Assembly (NCBI GenBank): GCA_014238905.1
Contig: JABAAE010000016.1
Span: forward strand, 137,763-201,762
Direction of reading: 5' to 3'
DNA: 64,000 nucleotides
Source: Planctomycetota bacterium
GTDB lineage: Bacteria > Planctomycetota > Planctomycetia > Pirellulales > Pirellulaceae
Under the pieces are notes generated by a model. The model saw only the letters and a list, made by a program, of their open reading frames with translations, did no database searches and was not told the DNA's origin. Within the stretch, counting starts at the first letter, position 1, and each line of letters starts with the position of its first letter. The position numbers were made by a program, and so were the translations under genes. Positions 17,604 through 26,572 of the stretch are shown here, one piece after another.

Positions 17604-18767
17604 CTAACGTTTGGCTTTGAGATTCAGGAAAAAACGATTTTCAGCACCCGAGTTGGCGACCGCAATGTCCAGCCAACTGTCCGCGTTAAGATCGGCAACG
17701 TCGATTCCATAGGTTGCATTAATGGGACTGCCAAATCGAATTTCTCGAAAGTCGTTTCCCTTGTCGAGATTCAAAAAGACAGCGTTTTGTTGCAAAACGT
17801 TTCCGATAACGAGATCCATTTTTCCATCTTTGTTCAGGTCGGCCGTTTGAATGGCATAAGACTTTCCATCTTTCCGACCAAACCTGATTTCAGTGAGGAT
17901 GCCGCCTCGGCCATCACCGAAATACAATCCATTTTGCCGTCCAATATTGCCAGTAGCGATATCGGCGTGGCCATCGTTGTCAAAGTCGCCGCAAACCACC
18001 GCCCTCGATGAATCGCCGGGGTTTCCAAATAGGACCGGAGGAGCGAATTTTAAATTCCCCAAGTTGATTAAAATAGCATTCTGTTGTTGGTCTCGATTGG
18101 CGAGCACAAGATCTTCTAGGTGATCCCCATTCAAGTCGACCACCGCGACGTCGATTGTAGAGTCTGTCAGGCTGCCAAAGGGAATGCCCTGGCCAAAAAC
18201 GCCATGGCCGTCGTTCAAATAAAATCGATTTTCGCTCCCCCGAATGGTTGCCAGAATATCCAGGTCGGTGTCACCGTCGAGGTCGGCCAGCGTTAGGCTG
18301 CGAACGCTGGCAACGTTACCAAACGGTTTTCCCGGGCCAAATTTTCCATCGCCCAAATTCAAGAAGATAAGATTGGGGGCCTGATCATTTCCAACGACCA
18401 CATCCAAATCGCCGTCACCGTCAATGTCACCAATTTCAGTTGCGTAGCTAGTGCATTGGTCTTGCCCCAGTGTCCGCTGGGTGCTGAATCGGCCCCGTCC
18501 GTGATTCAGGAAAATGAAATTTTGTTGTGGCCAATGACGACCGTTAGCCACCAGAATGTCAATGTCTTGGTCACCATCAATATCGGCCAAACGAACCGAA
18601 GCCGAGAGGTTTTTCTGGGTGCCGATGGTTTGGCGGCTGTGGCTGAGGAAAATACGTTCCTGACCGGGCAGGGCGGAATTAAAACAGGCGATTATTAAAA
18701 CGCACATCAGCCAAACTGCGGTGGTCCTGTGATATCCGGATTGAGTATCTCGGTTTTCTTTTTTCAT
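17604..18767 (-). CDS. Secreted FG-GAP/VCBS seven-bladed beta-propeller protein
   Basis: This 387-residue protein starts with a signal segment (residues about 16-33) and then contains seven regular repeats, each with a calcium-binding loop of the form D-x-D/N-x-D followed by an L/I-D-(I/L)-x-x-x-N pattern (for example DIDGDGDLDVVVGN). The seven copies should close into one propeller, as in integrin-like FG-GAP domains. No catalytic domain is attached. The role in the cell is unknown; binding of extracellular ligands or matrix is a family-based inference. Confidence 0.85.
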   Translation of the reverse strand: MKKENRDTQSGYHRTTAVWLMCVLIIACFNSALPGQERIFLSHSRQTIGTQKNLSASVRLADIDGDQDIDILVANGRHWPQQNFIFLNHGRGRFSTQRTLGQDQCTSYATEIGDIDGDGDLDVVVGNDQAPNLIFLNLGDGKFGPGKPFGNVASVRSLTLADLDGDTDLDILATIRGSENRFYLNDGHGVFGQGIPFGSLTDSTIDVAVVDLNGDHLEDLVLANRDQQQNAILINLGNLKFAPPVLFGNPGDSSRAVVCGDFDNDGHADIATGNIGRQNGLYFGDGRGGILTEIRFGRKDGKSYAIQTADLNKDGKMDLVIGNVLQQNAVFLNLDKGNDFREIRFGSPINATYGIDVADLNADSWLDIAVANSGAENRFFLNLKAKR

Positions 18768-18821
18768 CTTTTGGCGATACGTATGCCAGGATTACCGGGA
18801 CAAAAACCTCCATTGAGGTGA

Positions 18822-19952
18822 CTACTGACGGATCAGGTCTTTTGGGATTCCATCCTTATGAATCAGAATGGCGACGGTCTTTAGCCTGACGTAAGCCTCA
18901 GACATGTGAATGAAGCCTTTGTACGGCCCAATCGTTCCCCATGAATTTTTAATGACATAATATTTGTTGCCATTCTTGTCGCGAGAGATTCCCGTTAAAT
19001 GCATCAGGTGATCATCGGTGGTCGCGTAACTATAAAACGTCTCTTGACGCATTTCCTGAGAAACGGCTTTTTCCGGACCGGGTTCGGTTAACGCGTCTTT
19101 GCGTTTCGGATCAGCAGGCAGGACGGCAATTCCCTTGGACGAGGAAAAACCTGCCTCGCTGACATCACCGTCCCAAGCAACCGAATAACCGTTTTCGATC
19201 GCATGGTCGATAACATCGACCAAATCGCTGATGGGCAAATTGTAAAAAGAGCCATTGGAATTGTTATCCGGAATCTCTAAAACGAATTTGCTGTGAAACG
19301 GATGATGGGTGTATGAGGTTAAACTGATGTAATCTTGTCCAACAAAGTCCACGGCTTTTGCCAAAGAACCGGGCGTATGTTGTGTATTGAGGTATTCGAA
19401 TTTCTGGGGGTTTTCTCCAATGTAAACATCAAGAACCCGGTCGTAGGCCAGACGCCATTTTTTGGAAAGGGATTTTTGTTTGATTAACGCATCCAGCATT
19501 CCCTTCAGCAGAGACTCCATTTCGGTGTGATCATGTTTGGCTTTTTCCGATTCACGACCCATGAAAACAGCTTCGGGCACGAAACCGTGTCGATCGACAG
19601 CATTGATGAAATCGTGGGCGAGAGCTCCTTGTCCGAAATTGGCTTTTCCACTGCGGAGGACATAGTTCATGGCCTTGTCTTTATAGACGTTTTTAACAAT
19701 AAACATTTCCGAAATATTGTGGGTTCCTTTTCCGTTTCGGATCAGTTCAGATTCGAGGAAGGACGCGCCGGCAAAACACCAACAGGTGCCAGTGCGGTCC
19801 TGTGATTTGACAGGTGTGCTTTCAATGCTTTTTTCAATTTCAAATCCATAGCCTTTTATTTCAGGAGGTTTTTCTTTTTCCTCAGGTTGTCCATTGGCGG
19901 CCGAAGAGATTAAAAGGACCAGGGTTAGAATGGTTTTGAATTGTGGTTTCAT
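18822..19952 (-). CDS. Exported C1-like cysteine peptidase (PepC/bleomycin hydrolase type)
   Basis: This 376-residue papain-fold peptidase has the catalytic Gln51 and Cys57 in QDRTGTCWCF, the His in DDHLMHLTGI and the Asn in YVIKNSWG, so the active site is complete. The overall arrangement follows the C1B (aminopeptidase C/bleomycin hydrolase) branch, which is normally cytoplasmic, but here a signal peptide (residues about 4-21, ending ANGQ) suggests export. The start at 19952 is fixed by a strong AGGAG ribosome binding site eight bases upstream; the open frame continues to 20273 without homology. Confidence 0.85.
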   Translation of the reverse strand: MKPQFKTILTLVLLISSAANGQPEEKEKPPEIKGYGFEIEKSIESTPVKSQDRTGTCWCFAGASFLESELIRNGKGTHNISEMFIVKNVYKDKAMNYVLRSGKANFGQGALAHDFINAVDRHGFVPEAVFMGRESEKAKHDHTEMESLLKGMLDALIKQKSLSKKWRLAYDRVLDVYIGENPQKFEYLNTQHTPGSLAKAVDFVGQDYISLTSYTHHPFHSKFVLEIPDNNSNGSFYNLPISDLVDVIDHAIENGYSVAWDGDVSEAGFSSSKGIAVLPADPKRKDALTEPGPEKAVSQEMRQETFYSYATTDDHLMHLTGISRDKNGNKYYVIKNSWGTIGPYKGFIHMSEAYVRLKTVAILIHKDGIPKDLIRQ

Positions 19953-20354
19953 GGGTTTTCTCCTGACCTGGTGTCGATGTTCATTGGATGATGGAATGGT
20001 TATTCTAATGGAAAACCGGAAGTTATTCAGCGTGCTGCCAATCCTTACTGATTGACGGGTTTTCCGAAGCGGAAAGCTCCGCCAAGGATATGCCTCCGGA
20101 TTTTTTTGAACTTTCTGGATCATGATGTCTAGTCGTTTTGGCTCCCAAATTTTTTCATCTGGGCGATTGAAATCGACAAATTGTGGTGTTTTTTGGTTAG
20201 ATCGCTCGTTTTGAGAACGAGCAGTCCATCCGGCATTTGTCTTGTCGGGAAAAAAAGTTAAGAAAAACAACAAATGTAGACAATATTTGCCAACGGCTGA
20301 CGAAAGACGGTCCAGAACATTTTCATCGAATTCCTTTAAAAAGATAAGGTAAAC
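19953..20354. other. Intergenic region between divergent genes
   Basis: These 402 bases contain the ribosome binding site of the peptidase and, at the other end, AAGG before the small membrane protein. Part of it stays open in the peptidase frame, but the encoded residues look random. I see nothing else that I can support. Confidence 0.45.
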
Positions 20355-20621
20355 ATGGAGTCATTTCCCGACGATATCGTTCCGATTGTCGGCATCAGTT
20401 GCGGTGCTGCGATCGCGATTGTCGCGATCATTAGCTGTAATATTGTCAACATGTACAAAATCCACCGTCAGACGAACCTGAAACAGATGATGATGGAAGC
20501 CGGTTTTTCTCCGCCTGAAATCGAACGCGTTATCCATTGTGGTTTAGAAAACTCGTCAGTACCGCACCAGAAGCCAGTCCCTCCAGCCTCACCGGCGGTT
20601 CAACACGGTATCAACCCGTAG
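20355..20621 (+). CDS. Small single-pass membrane protein
   Basis: This 88-residue protein has one hydrophobic helix (about residues 9-32), then a charged amphipathic stretch (YKIHRQTNLKQMMMEAGFSPPEIERVIHCG) and a Pro-rich end. The helix-plus-cytoplasmic-coil layout recalls PspB-like proteins, but without a conserved motif the resemblance may be superficial. AAGG lies about six bases before the ATG. Confidence 0.65.
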   Translation: MESFPDDIVPIVGISCGAAIAIVAIISCNIVNMYKIHRQTNLKQMMMEAGFSPPEIERVIHCGLENSSVPHQKPVPPASPAVQHGINP

Positions 20622-21624
20622 AGGGTTGGCTAGTCGGTGAACCGGTATCCGCTTGGATCGATTGCTTGTTCCCGATGTTGGAAAATATTGGTGTCTATTC
20701 GGTGGGCTCATTTTTTGCGACCCATATTCGCCAACCAGATATGCGACCGGCTCATCTGAGCGTCAGTTTTTAGAGCACCAATGCCTTCGATGACACTTTT
20801 GTAGCCGGGAACCAGCGAGGTTAATTAAAGCTTCATTTGGGGTTGGTGATGATTTCGAGGGCTAGGTCCCCAATGACGGGAAGATGATTGGCGGAGTGAA
20901 AATTCGGATTTCCCAAATAGTTGGTCCGAGTCCGATCCGCATGGCTTTTATTGAGTTAATCAAATAGAGGTTGTCGATGGTGACCACTGGCGTCCGTTTC
21001 GACCTAATAAAAATTGGATTGGAATTGCCTCACAAACGGGGGGTCTCCAGTTGGAAGATCGGGCAGCGTCCTGCGATCACTTTTTGTCTCGGTCAGTGAC
21101 TTGGTGGTTTTGACGTCGGGAAAAGTCAGTTTTGATCGGAAAATTGACCGGGTGGTGGTTGTTCCTGTTGATCCGATCTGGGGCGGAAATCAGCCTCTCC
21201 TCCAAGCGTTGATTGGACATCAAGAGCAGGCTCCGCGTCGAGGGAGATTCAATTAAGCCGAATTCAAACCGGCAAGTGTTGGACGAATTCTCCGAGAGGA
21301 CGCCTCGCAGGGAAGGTGGTAGAATACCGGAAACTGGAGCCGCCCAAGAGCCGCGATTACCGGATTGGGTACAACGACAGGCTGGAGGTTTTTTGGTTAA
21401 AAATAAGGACGGCCTGAAGAAAAAACGTCCAAATGATCTTCGCCGTTTAAGGAAAAAAAGATAGTCTTCGATATAGGTGTCGGTCGGTTTTGGTGGCAGA
21501 CGGAGGAAATTGGAGCGGGGTTTCGGTTTTTATGACATCAGATCTAAACGGCGCAACGGTGGATTTAAATCAAGGGGCCCTTTGTGCGAATGGCAATCGG
21601 TTAAAAACCAGTTGAGGAAATGAA
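20622..21624. other. 1-kb stretch without a confirmed gene
   Basis: Several short plus-strand frames occur. The most protein-like is 21213-21464 (83 codons), whose C-terminal half is strongly basic (LKKKRPNDLRRLRKKR), but it has no clear ribosome binding site and no family. Frames at 20537-20773 and 21014-21256 look like chance. The end of the stretch holds the GAGG ribosome binding site of the next gene. Confidence 0.4.
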
Positions 21625-22374
21625 ATGAAATTCGTATTTCTGGGGACAACTGGTTACCACCCCAACAATCGGCGTCAAACGCTGTCGGTGATGTTTCCTG
21701 ATAATGGGTTCATCTTGGATGCCGGAACGGGACTTTTTCGTGCCCGGGAATTTGTAAGCACGGATCAACTCCATGTTTTTTTGAGCCACGTTCATTTAGA
21801 TCACTGCATTGGCTTGACCTTTCTTTTCGACGTGGTCAATGGAAAGCAGATGCGGCAGACCCAAGTCTATGTCGAGGGTGAAAAACAGACCGTCCTCGAG
21901 GAGCATTTGTTTCATCCTCTTTTGTTTCCAGCAATGCCCCCAATTGATTTTATTCCAATGAAGATTGGTCCAAATGCCATCAAGGTGCCGGACCAGATGG
22001 ATGTTCACACTTTCCCGCTTTCCCATCCTGGTGGTTCGGTCGGTTGCATTGTTCAACAAGACGGAAAACGCATTGCCTATGTCACTGACACCACAGCCGG
22101 TTTGGATGAACCGTATCTGGAACAGATTGCTGGCGTCGACCTGTTGATTCACGAATGTTATTTTCCTGATGGATTTGAAGAACAGGCGGCCATCACCGGC
22201 CACAGTTGTGCAACCTCGGTAGCCCAAGTCGCTAGGCAATGTGGAGTAGGTGAGCTGTTATTGGTGCATGTTAATCCCCTCGACGAGACCGATGACCCGA
22301 TAGGACTGGAGAGTCTTCGAGAAATTTTCTCCAATGTCCGTATTGCCGAGGATTTAATGGAAGTTGAAATTTAA
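21625..22374 (+). CDS. MBL-fold metallo-hydrolase, RNase Z-like
   Basis: This 249-residue metallo-beta-lactamase-fold protein has the HxHxDH zinc motif (SHVHLDHCIG, residues about 53-62), a later His in FPLSHPGGS, an Asp in AYVTDTT, and a final His in LLLVHVNP. It resembles the RNase Z/phosphodiesterase branch but lacks the long exosite arm, so tRNA processing is not implied. The start has GAGG nine bases upstream and the gene ends in an intrinsic terminator. Confidence 0.85.
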   Translation: MKFVFLGTTGYHPNNRRQTLSVMFPDNGFILDAGTGLFRAREFVSTDQLHVFLSHVHLDHCIGLTFLFDVVNGKQMRQTQVYVEGEKQTVLEEHLFHPLLFPAMPPIDFIPMKIGPNAIKVPDQMDVHTFPLSHPGGSVGCIVQQDGKRIAYVTDTTAGLDEPYLEQIAGVDLLIHECYFPDGFEEQAAITGHSCATSVAQVARQCGVGELLLVHVNPLDETDDPIGLESLREIFSNVRIAEDLMEVEI

Positions 22375-22404
22375 ACGACCGTTGCTGGTTGTTCGATTTT
22401 TTTT
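22374..22404 (+). terminator. Intrinsic terminator of the MBL-fold gene
   Basis: A seven-pair stem (22374-22380 with 22387-22393, one G-T pair) around a six-base loop is followed within three bases by eight T residues (22397-22404). It starts at the stop codon. The following 280 bases up to the mscS-like gene hold no gene that I can support. Confidence 0.7.
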
Positions 22405-22684
22405 CTTGCCGACCCCATCCGCCGTGGCAGATCGCTTTTATTTTTTCTTTTGGCGGATTTTCGTCGCTAATAGTGACCAGCAATGGGAAGGCCCTTGAGA
22501 AAAGACAGGTTTTTCGCCCCGGCAGATAAAAAAATCGGTCTTCTCAGAAATGTCCAAAGTCGCCAAACTACCCGACTGCATGGAGGGCGTGGGAACGGCA
22601 CCGGTTGGCTTCTAAGCAGCGCCGGGCCCGATCGATCCGTCCATCGCCAAGGTCTACCCATTGAGTATTGCTAATAGGATCACG

Positions 22685-24418
22685 ATGAATCAGATTTCAA
22701 AACGCTGGCTGACGGCCTTCGCCGCTTTTCTGTTTGGGTTTTCAGCGCTGAGCCTGGTTGGACAGGAAACCGACGAAAAGGAACTGGATTCCAAGCAGGT
22801 GGTTCCTGCGGAGGTCGTCAACGAGAATCTTGTTTCACCCCGGGGTGCACTAACGACTTTTTTTGATGCGGTTGCTGCCCAGGATTATGACATCGCTGTG
22901 ACGTGTCTGGATGTCTCCAAAATCGATGCGGCTACCCTGCGGTCCAAAAAACAGCCGTTTTGTGACAAAGTCTATTTTTTGCTGAAGGTGATCTGGAAAA
23001 TTGATCCTTTGCTTTGTCCCTCGGTGACCGACGTGCGGTCTCCTTTCTCGATGGATTCGATTATCGGCTTGGTCGATTCTACCGAGGCTTCTCAAGACGC
23101 CGCCACGATCCAACTTGTTCGCAACGTTGGTGGTGAATGGAAAATATCCGCTGAGTCGATTGCCTTGGTGGACGATACACTTTACGACAAATGGAATTCC
23201 GATGATGCGGTGGCTGACCCCGGGGCTTCTATTTCCTTTTCGATGTGGTTGGAAAGATTGATTCCCGAGACATTTCGAAAGAAACACTTTTTGATTAAGG
23301 ACTACCAGTGGATCGCGTTGATCGTGTTGATGGTTGTTGGAATTGTGGTCGACATCTTAACCCGAAGCATTTTGAATTTTTTGACTAATTCCTGGTTTCA
23401 GTACGTTAAGGTCAGAGACGGGTTTCGCGCTCGCCCAAACCAATGGAAACCAGTCGGTCTGCTATTGAACGCACTCACCTGGTATTTCGGCGCAACTCTG
23501 ATCGATCTGCCGGCCAGTTTTCTGGCGATCTTGTTGATCGGTCTGAAGTTATTCGCGGTTTTTGCTTCGATCTGGACAGCGTTTTCGGCGATCAATCTGC
23601 TCTCGGAGTTCCTCCTCAAGAAGGCGGAACGAACGAAGAGCCGGTTTGACGATCTATTGGTTCCTTTTGTTCGCAACGGGTTGAAGATTCTCGCGGTTTG
23701 TGTGGGGTTGGTACTTTTCGTTGATGTTTTTAGTCTGCATTGGAATTCACTTTTGGGCGGCTTTGGTTTAGGAGGTGTCGCGATTGCGATCGCCTCCAAG
23801 GACGTCCTGGGCAACGTCTTTGGTTCGCTGACTGTTTTGACCGATCGGCCTTTTGAAATTGGTGACTGGGTCATTACCGAGGGAATCGAGGGTGAGGTCG
23901 AGTCGGTGGGGATGCGGAGTTCGAGGATTAGAACGTTTTATAACAGTCTGGTGGTGGTTCCCAATAGTCGTATGACGACCGCTATTGTCGACAACATGGG
24001 ACGTAGGCACTATCGACGTGTGAAGGCGATGTTGGGCGTTCAGTACGACGCCACCGTGGATCAATTGGAAGCCTTTTGCGAGGGGATTCGAGAGTTGATC
24101 CGCCAGAGTAGCGAAACGCGAAAAGACTATTTCCATGTCTATGTGAATGAATTTGGAGCCAGCTCGATTGACATCCTGATGTACTTCTTTTTGACATCAA
24201 AAAACTGGGGTGATGAGCTTCAGGAGAAGCACAAGATTTATCTCGAAATTATGCGGTTGGCAAAGGCGTTAAAAATCGAGTTTGCCTTTCCAACGCAGAC
24301 GTTACACGTTTTTCAAGGAACAGGCCCTCAGGATCCCTTTGATTTCGGTGGCGATTCGCCCTCAGCGCTGGGCATTCAATCGGCACGCGATATTTCTCGA
24401 GCCGGCTCCGCCCTATAG
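22685..24418 (+). CDS. MscS-family mechanosensitive channel with periplasmic N-terminal domain
   Basis: This 577-residue protein has a signal peptide (residues about 8-27), a periplasmic domain of about 170 residues, then four or five membrane segments and the MscS core: the pore helix GGFGLGGVAIAIASKDVLGN, the FGSLTVLTDRPFEIGDWV beta-domain segment, GMRSSRIRTFYNSLVVVPNS, and a C-terminal alpha/beta vestibule. It should gate in response to membrane tension. ATG at 22685 follows AGGA and is preferred over a TTG at 22661. Its stop abuts the stop of the opposite-strand DUF1501 gene in the palindrome CTATAG. Confidence 0.88.
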   Translation: MNQISKRWLTAFAAFLFGFSALSLVGQETDEKELDSKQVVPAEVVNENLVSPRGALTTFFDAVAAQDYDIAVTCLDVSKIDAATLRSKKQPFCDKVYFLLKVIWKIDPLLCPSVTDVRSPFSMDSIIGLVDSTEASQDAATIQLVRNVGGEWKISAESIALVDDTLYDKWNSDDAVADPGASISFSMWLERLIPETFRKKHFLIKDYQWIALIVLMVVGIVVDILTRSILNFLTNSWFQYVKVRDGFRARPNQWKPVGLLLNALTWYFGATLIDLPASFLAILLIGLKLFAVFASIWTAFSAINLLSEFLLKKAERTKSRFDDLLVPFVRNGLKILAVCVGLVLFVDVFSLHWNSLLGGFGLGGVAIAIASKDVLGNVFGSLTVLTDRPFEIGDWVITEGIEGEVESVGMRSSRIRTFYNSLVVVPNSRMTTAIVDNMGRRHYRRVKAMLGVQYDATVDQLEAFCEGIRELIRQSSETRKDYFHVYVNEFGASSIDILMYFFLTSKNWGDELQEKHKIYLEIMRLAKALKIEFAFPTQTLHVFQGTGPQDPFDFGGDSPSALGIQSARDISRAGSAL

Positions 24419-25672
24419 GAGCAGCTCTTTCACCGGTGCACCCCCATTGGCAATGGTGAATGGCCGGCCGTCTGGTGAAACGATTTCTTTGTCTAATGGT
24501 AATCCAAGCGCTGAAGCGATGGTCGCATAAAAGTCCTGTACCGAAACCTCGTCTTCATCCACGTTGGCTGATTCATCATCAGTGGCACCGTAAACTTGCC
24601 CGGTCTTGATGCCGGCGCCCGCGAGGACGCAGGAAAACGCACTCGGATGGTGGTCGCGACCATAATTCTGATTGACGTTCGGTTTTCTACCGAATTCTGT
24701 GCCGATGACCACCAGGACGTCATCCAGGAGACGACGATCTTGAAGATCTTTCAATAACGCGGTCACTCCTTTATCGAGTTCAGCTGCCTTGGCCGGGAGG
24801 TCTCGAAACAGGTAATTGTGCATGTCCCAACCTCCAAAATTGACCTCTACAAATCGAACCCCTTTTTGAACCAGTCGCCTGGCCAATAAGCATCCATCGC
24901 CAAATTTGTTCTTGCCATAGGCTTCTCTGGTCGTTTCTTTTTCCATTTTTAAATCAAAAGCCTTCAGGTCGTCACTCTTCAGCAGCCTCATGGCATCGCG
25001 ATAGATGTCGTCGTATCCATTGACCAATTCTGAATTCCGAGCCTTGGATCGAAACTTCTTGTCAAAATTTCTCGATAGGGTCATCCGCTTACGAAAGTTC
25101 TTTTCAGAAAGGTAACCCGGTGATTTGGTGTTCTGCAGGCCGAGCTTGGGATCACCAACCGGCAGGGGCGCAAAGTTTGCCCCCAAAAAACCAGAGCCAA
25201 CCCCTTGGCCCAAGCAGACCGAAGGTGGTATGTCACGCGGAGGAGCGGGAGTCAATTTATGCATCCATGGACCCAATCCTGGGTGAGCCGTTGTCGCGAT
25301 CTTTTTGTAATTAGTTTTCATCAGGTATTCGCCGTTTTCATGTACACCGGTTTCGGTATACATCGACCGGACGATGGCTAGATGATCCATTTGGCTGGCC
25401 AAACCTGAAAAATGCTCGGCAAGTTGAACCCCGGGTATTTTTGTCTGAATAACGCCAGTCTCCCCTTGAACGTCGCTTTCGGGTTTAGGATCAAATGTAT
25501 CCAGTTGGCTCATCGCACCGTTCATGTAGAGGTAAATGACCGCTTTGGCTTTTTTTTCTTCTTGCCCCATGCTGTTGGCTGCGTTAAGCCATGAGGGTGA
25601 AAAAACACTCACGCCAAGACAGGTTTTGGCGACTCGTTCCATCATTAGGCGTCGTGTAAGTTGGTCATTCAT
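24413..25672 (-). CDS. DUF1501 family exported protein
   Basis: This 419-residue protein belongs to DUF1501, a sulfatase/phosphatase-like fold family much expanded in planctomycetes. Landmarks are TRRLMMER near the N-terminus (a Tat-like motif), IYLYMNGAMSQLDTFDPKP, the GWDMHN segment, and GTEFGRKPNVN...GRDHHP near the C-terminus. It is the last gene of the minus-strand group DUF1549/1553 - DUF1080 - DUF1501, the usual partnership for this family. The substrate is unknown. Confidence 0.9.
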   Translation of the reverse strand: MNDQLTRRLMMERVAKTCLGVSVFSPSWLNAANSMGQEEKKAKAVIYLYMNGAMSQLDTFDPKPESDVQGETGVIQTKIPGVQLAEHFSGLASQMDHLAIVRSMYTETGVHENGEYLMKTNYKKIATTAHPGLGPWMHKLTPAPPRDIPPSVCLGQGVGSGFLGANFAPLPVGDPKLGLQNTKSPGYLSEKNFRKRMTLSRNFDKKFRSKARNSELVNGYDDIYRDAMRLLKSDDLKAFDLKMEKETTREAYGKNKFGDGCLLARRLVQKGVRFVEVNFGGWDMHNYLFRDLPAKAAELDKGVTALLKDLQDRRLLDDVLVVIGTEFGRKPNVNQNYGRDHHPSAFSCVLAGAGIKTGQVYGATDDESANVDEDEVSVQDFYATIASALGLPLDKEIVSPDGRPFTIANGGAPVKELLL

Positions 25673-25684
25673 GATCGGTTCCGT

Positions 25685-26464
25685 TTACTTCTCGGGTGGA
25701 CTGAGTTCTTTGATTTGAAAATTTTTGTATTCGACTTTCATGGGCGGGCCTACATGAACTTGAACCCCCATAAGGCCGTCCCTACGCGAAAAAACCGGGT
25801 CGTTATCGACCACTTCGCTCATTAATGTTTTGTTGACGAAGTGCCGAAGGCGATTGCCGTTGGCAACAATATGGTATTCATTCCAAGTTCCGTTTCCAAT
25901 TTTGCTTTTCAGGGTTTTGACCTGCGGGACTTTGCCCATCAGCCGACGTGCGGTCCATTGATTTCGCTCAATCTGCGACTGGAGGTCTACCCCAGCGCGT
26001 GACTTGGGAATCATGACGATCTCGCCCTGGGCAGCCAGGGTGGTTCGTTTTTTTTCTTCATAGTTGCTACCGGTGTATCGCTGGGCACCATCCAGATCGG
26101 CTTGATATCCACGGAGGGCATACCGGACCCCTTCTATTTTTTCACTCCGATAATTGATGCCGGAATTACCCCGGTCAGAAATTCGATATTGAACTTTGAG
26201 TTCAAAATCCGCGGGAATGTCGCCTTTCCAAACGATGAATGAATTGCGTTTCAAGAGGGTTTTTGGAGTGACTTCACCAATCAGAACGCCCTTTTTCAAT
26301 TGCCAATATTTGGGGTCACCCTCCCAATCACTGAGATCGCTGGCGTCAAACAAAGGCTTGAATCCATCAGTTTGAGCGACAGAAATCGACGTCGCTGTCC
26401 AAACAAACAGGATCAGGGTCAGGCCCATGCCAAATTTGAGATCGGTTCTAAAAAAGAAATTCAT
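25685..26464 (-). CDS. DUF1080 (3-keto-disaccharide hydrolase-like) secreted protein
   Basis: This 259-residue protein has a signal peptide (residues about 10-30) and one DUF1080 domain: GFKPLFDASDLSDWEG at the start, DFELKVQYRISDRGNSGINYRS in the middle, and the C-terminal GLMGVQVHVGPPMKVEYKNFQIKEL. It lies 12 bases upstream of the DUF1501 gene and is probably co-transcribed with it. It is a distant paralogue of the DUF1080 gene at 18-839. Confidence 0.9.
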   Translation of the reverse strand: MNFFFRTDLKFGMGLTLILFVWTATSISVAQTDGFKPLFDASDLSDWEGDPKYWQLKKGVLIGEVTPKTLLKRNSFIVWKGDIPADFELKVQYRISDRGNSGINYRSEKIEGVRYALRGYQADLDGAQRYTGSNYEEKKRTTLAAQGEIVMIPKSRAGVDLQSQIERNQWTARRLMGKVPQVKTLKSKIGNGTWNEYHIVANGNRLRHFVNKTLMSEVVDNDPVFSRRDGLMGVQVHVGPPMKVEYKNFQIKELSPPEK

Positions 26465-26572
26465 TGAATAACGACAGTCGGTCTGAAATGGGAATTGCTT
26501 TACCGAATAATTGGTACGGTAACCGGTGGCTGCCTGCGATGTCTACTGAAAGGGACGCTGCCGGCCAACCGA

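Noticed and set aside
20622..21624. A new gene cluster in the 1-kb gap
   Set aside because: Only short overlapping frames of random composition; the one basic 83-codon frame is too weak to call.
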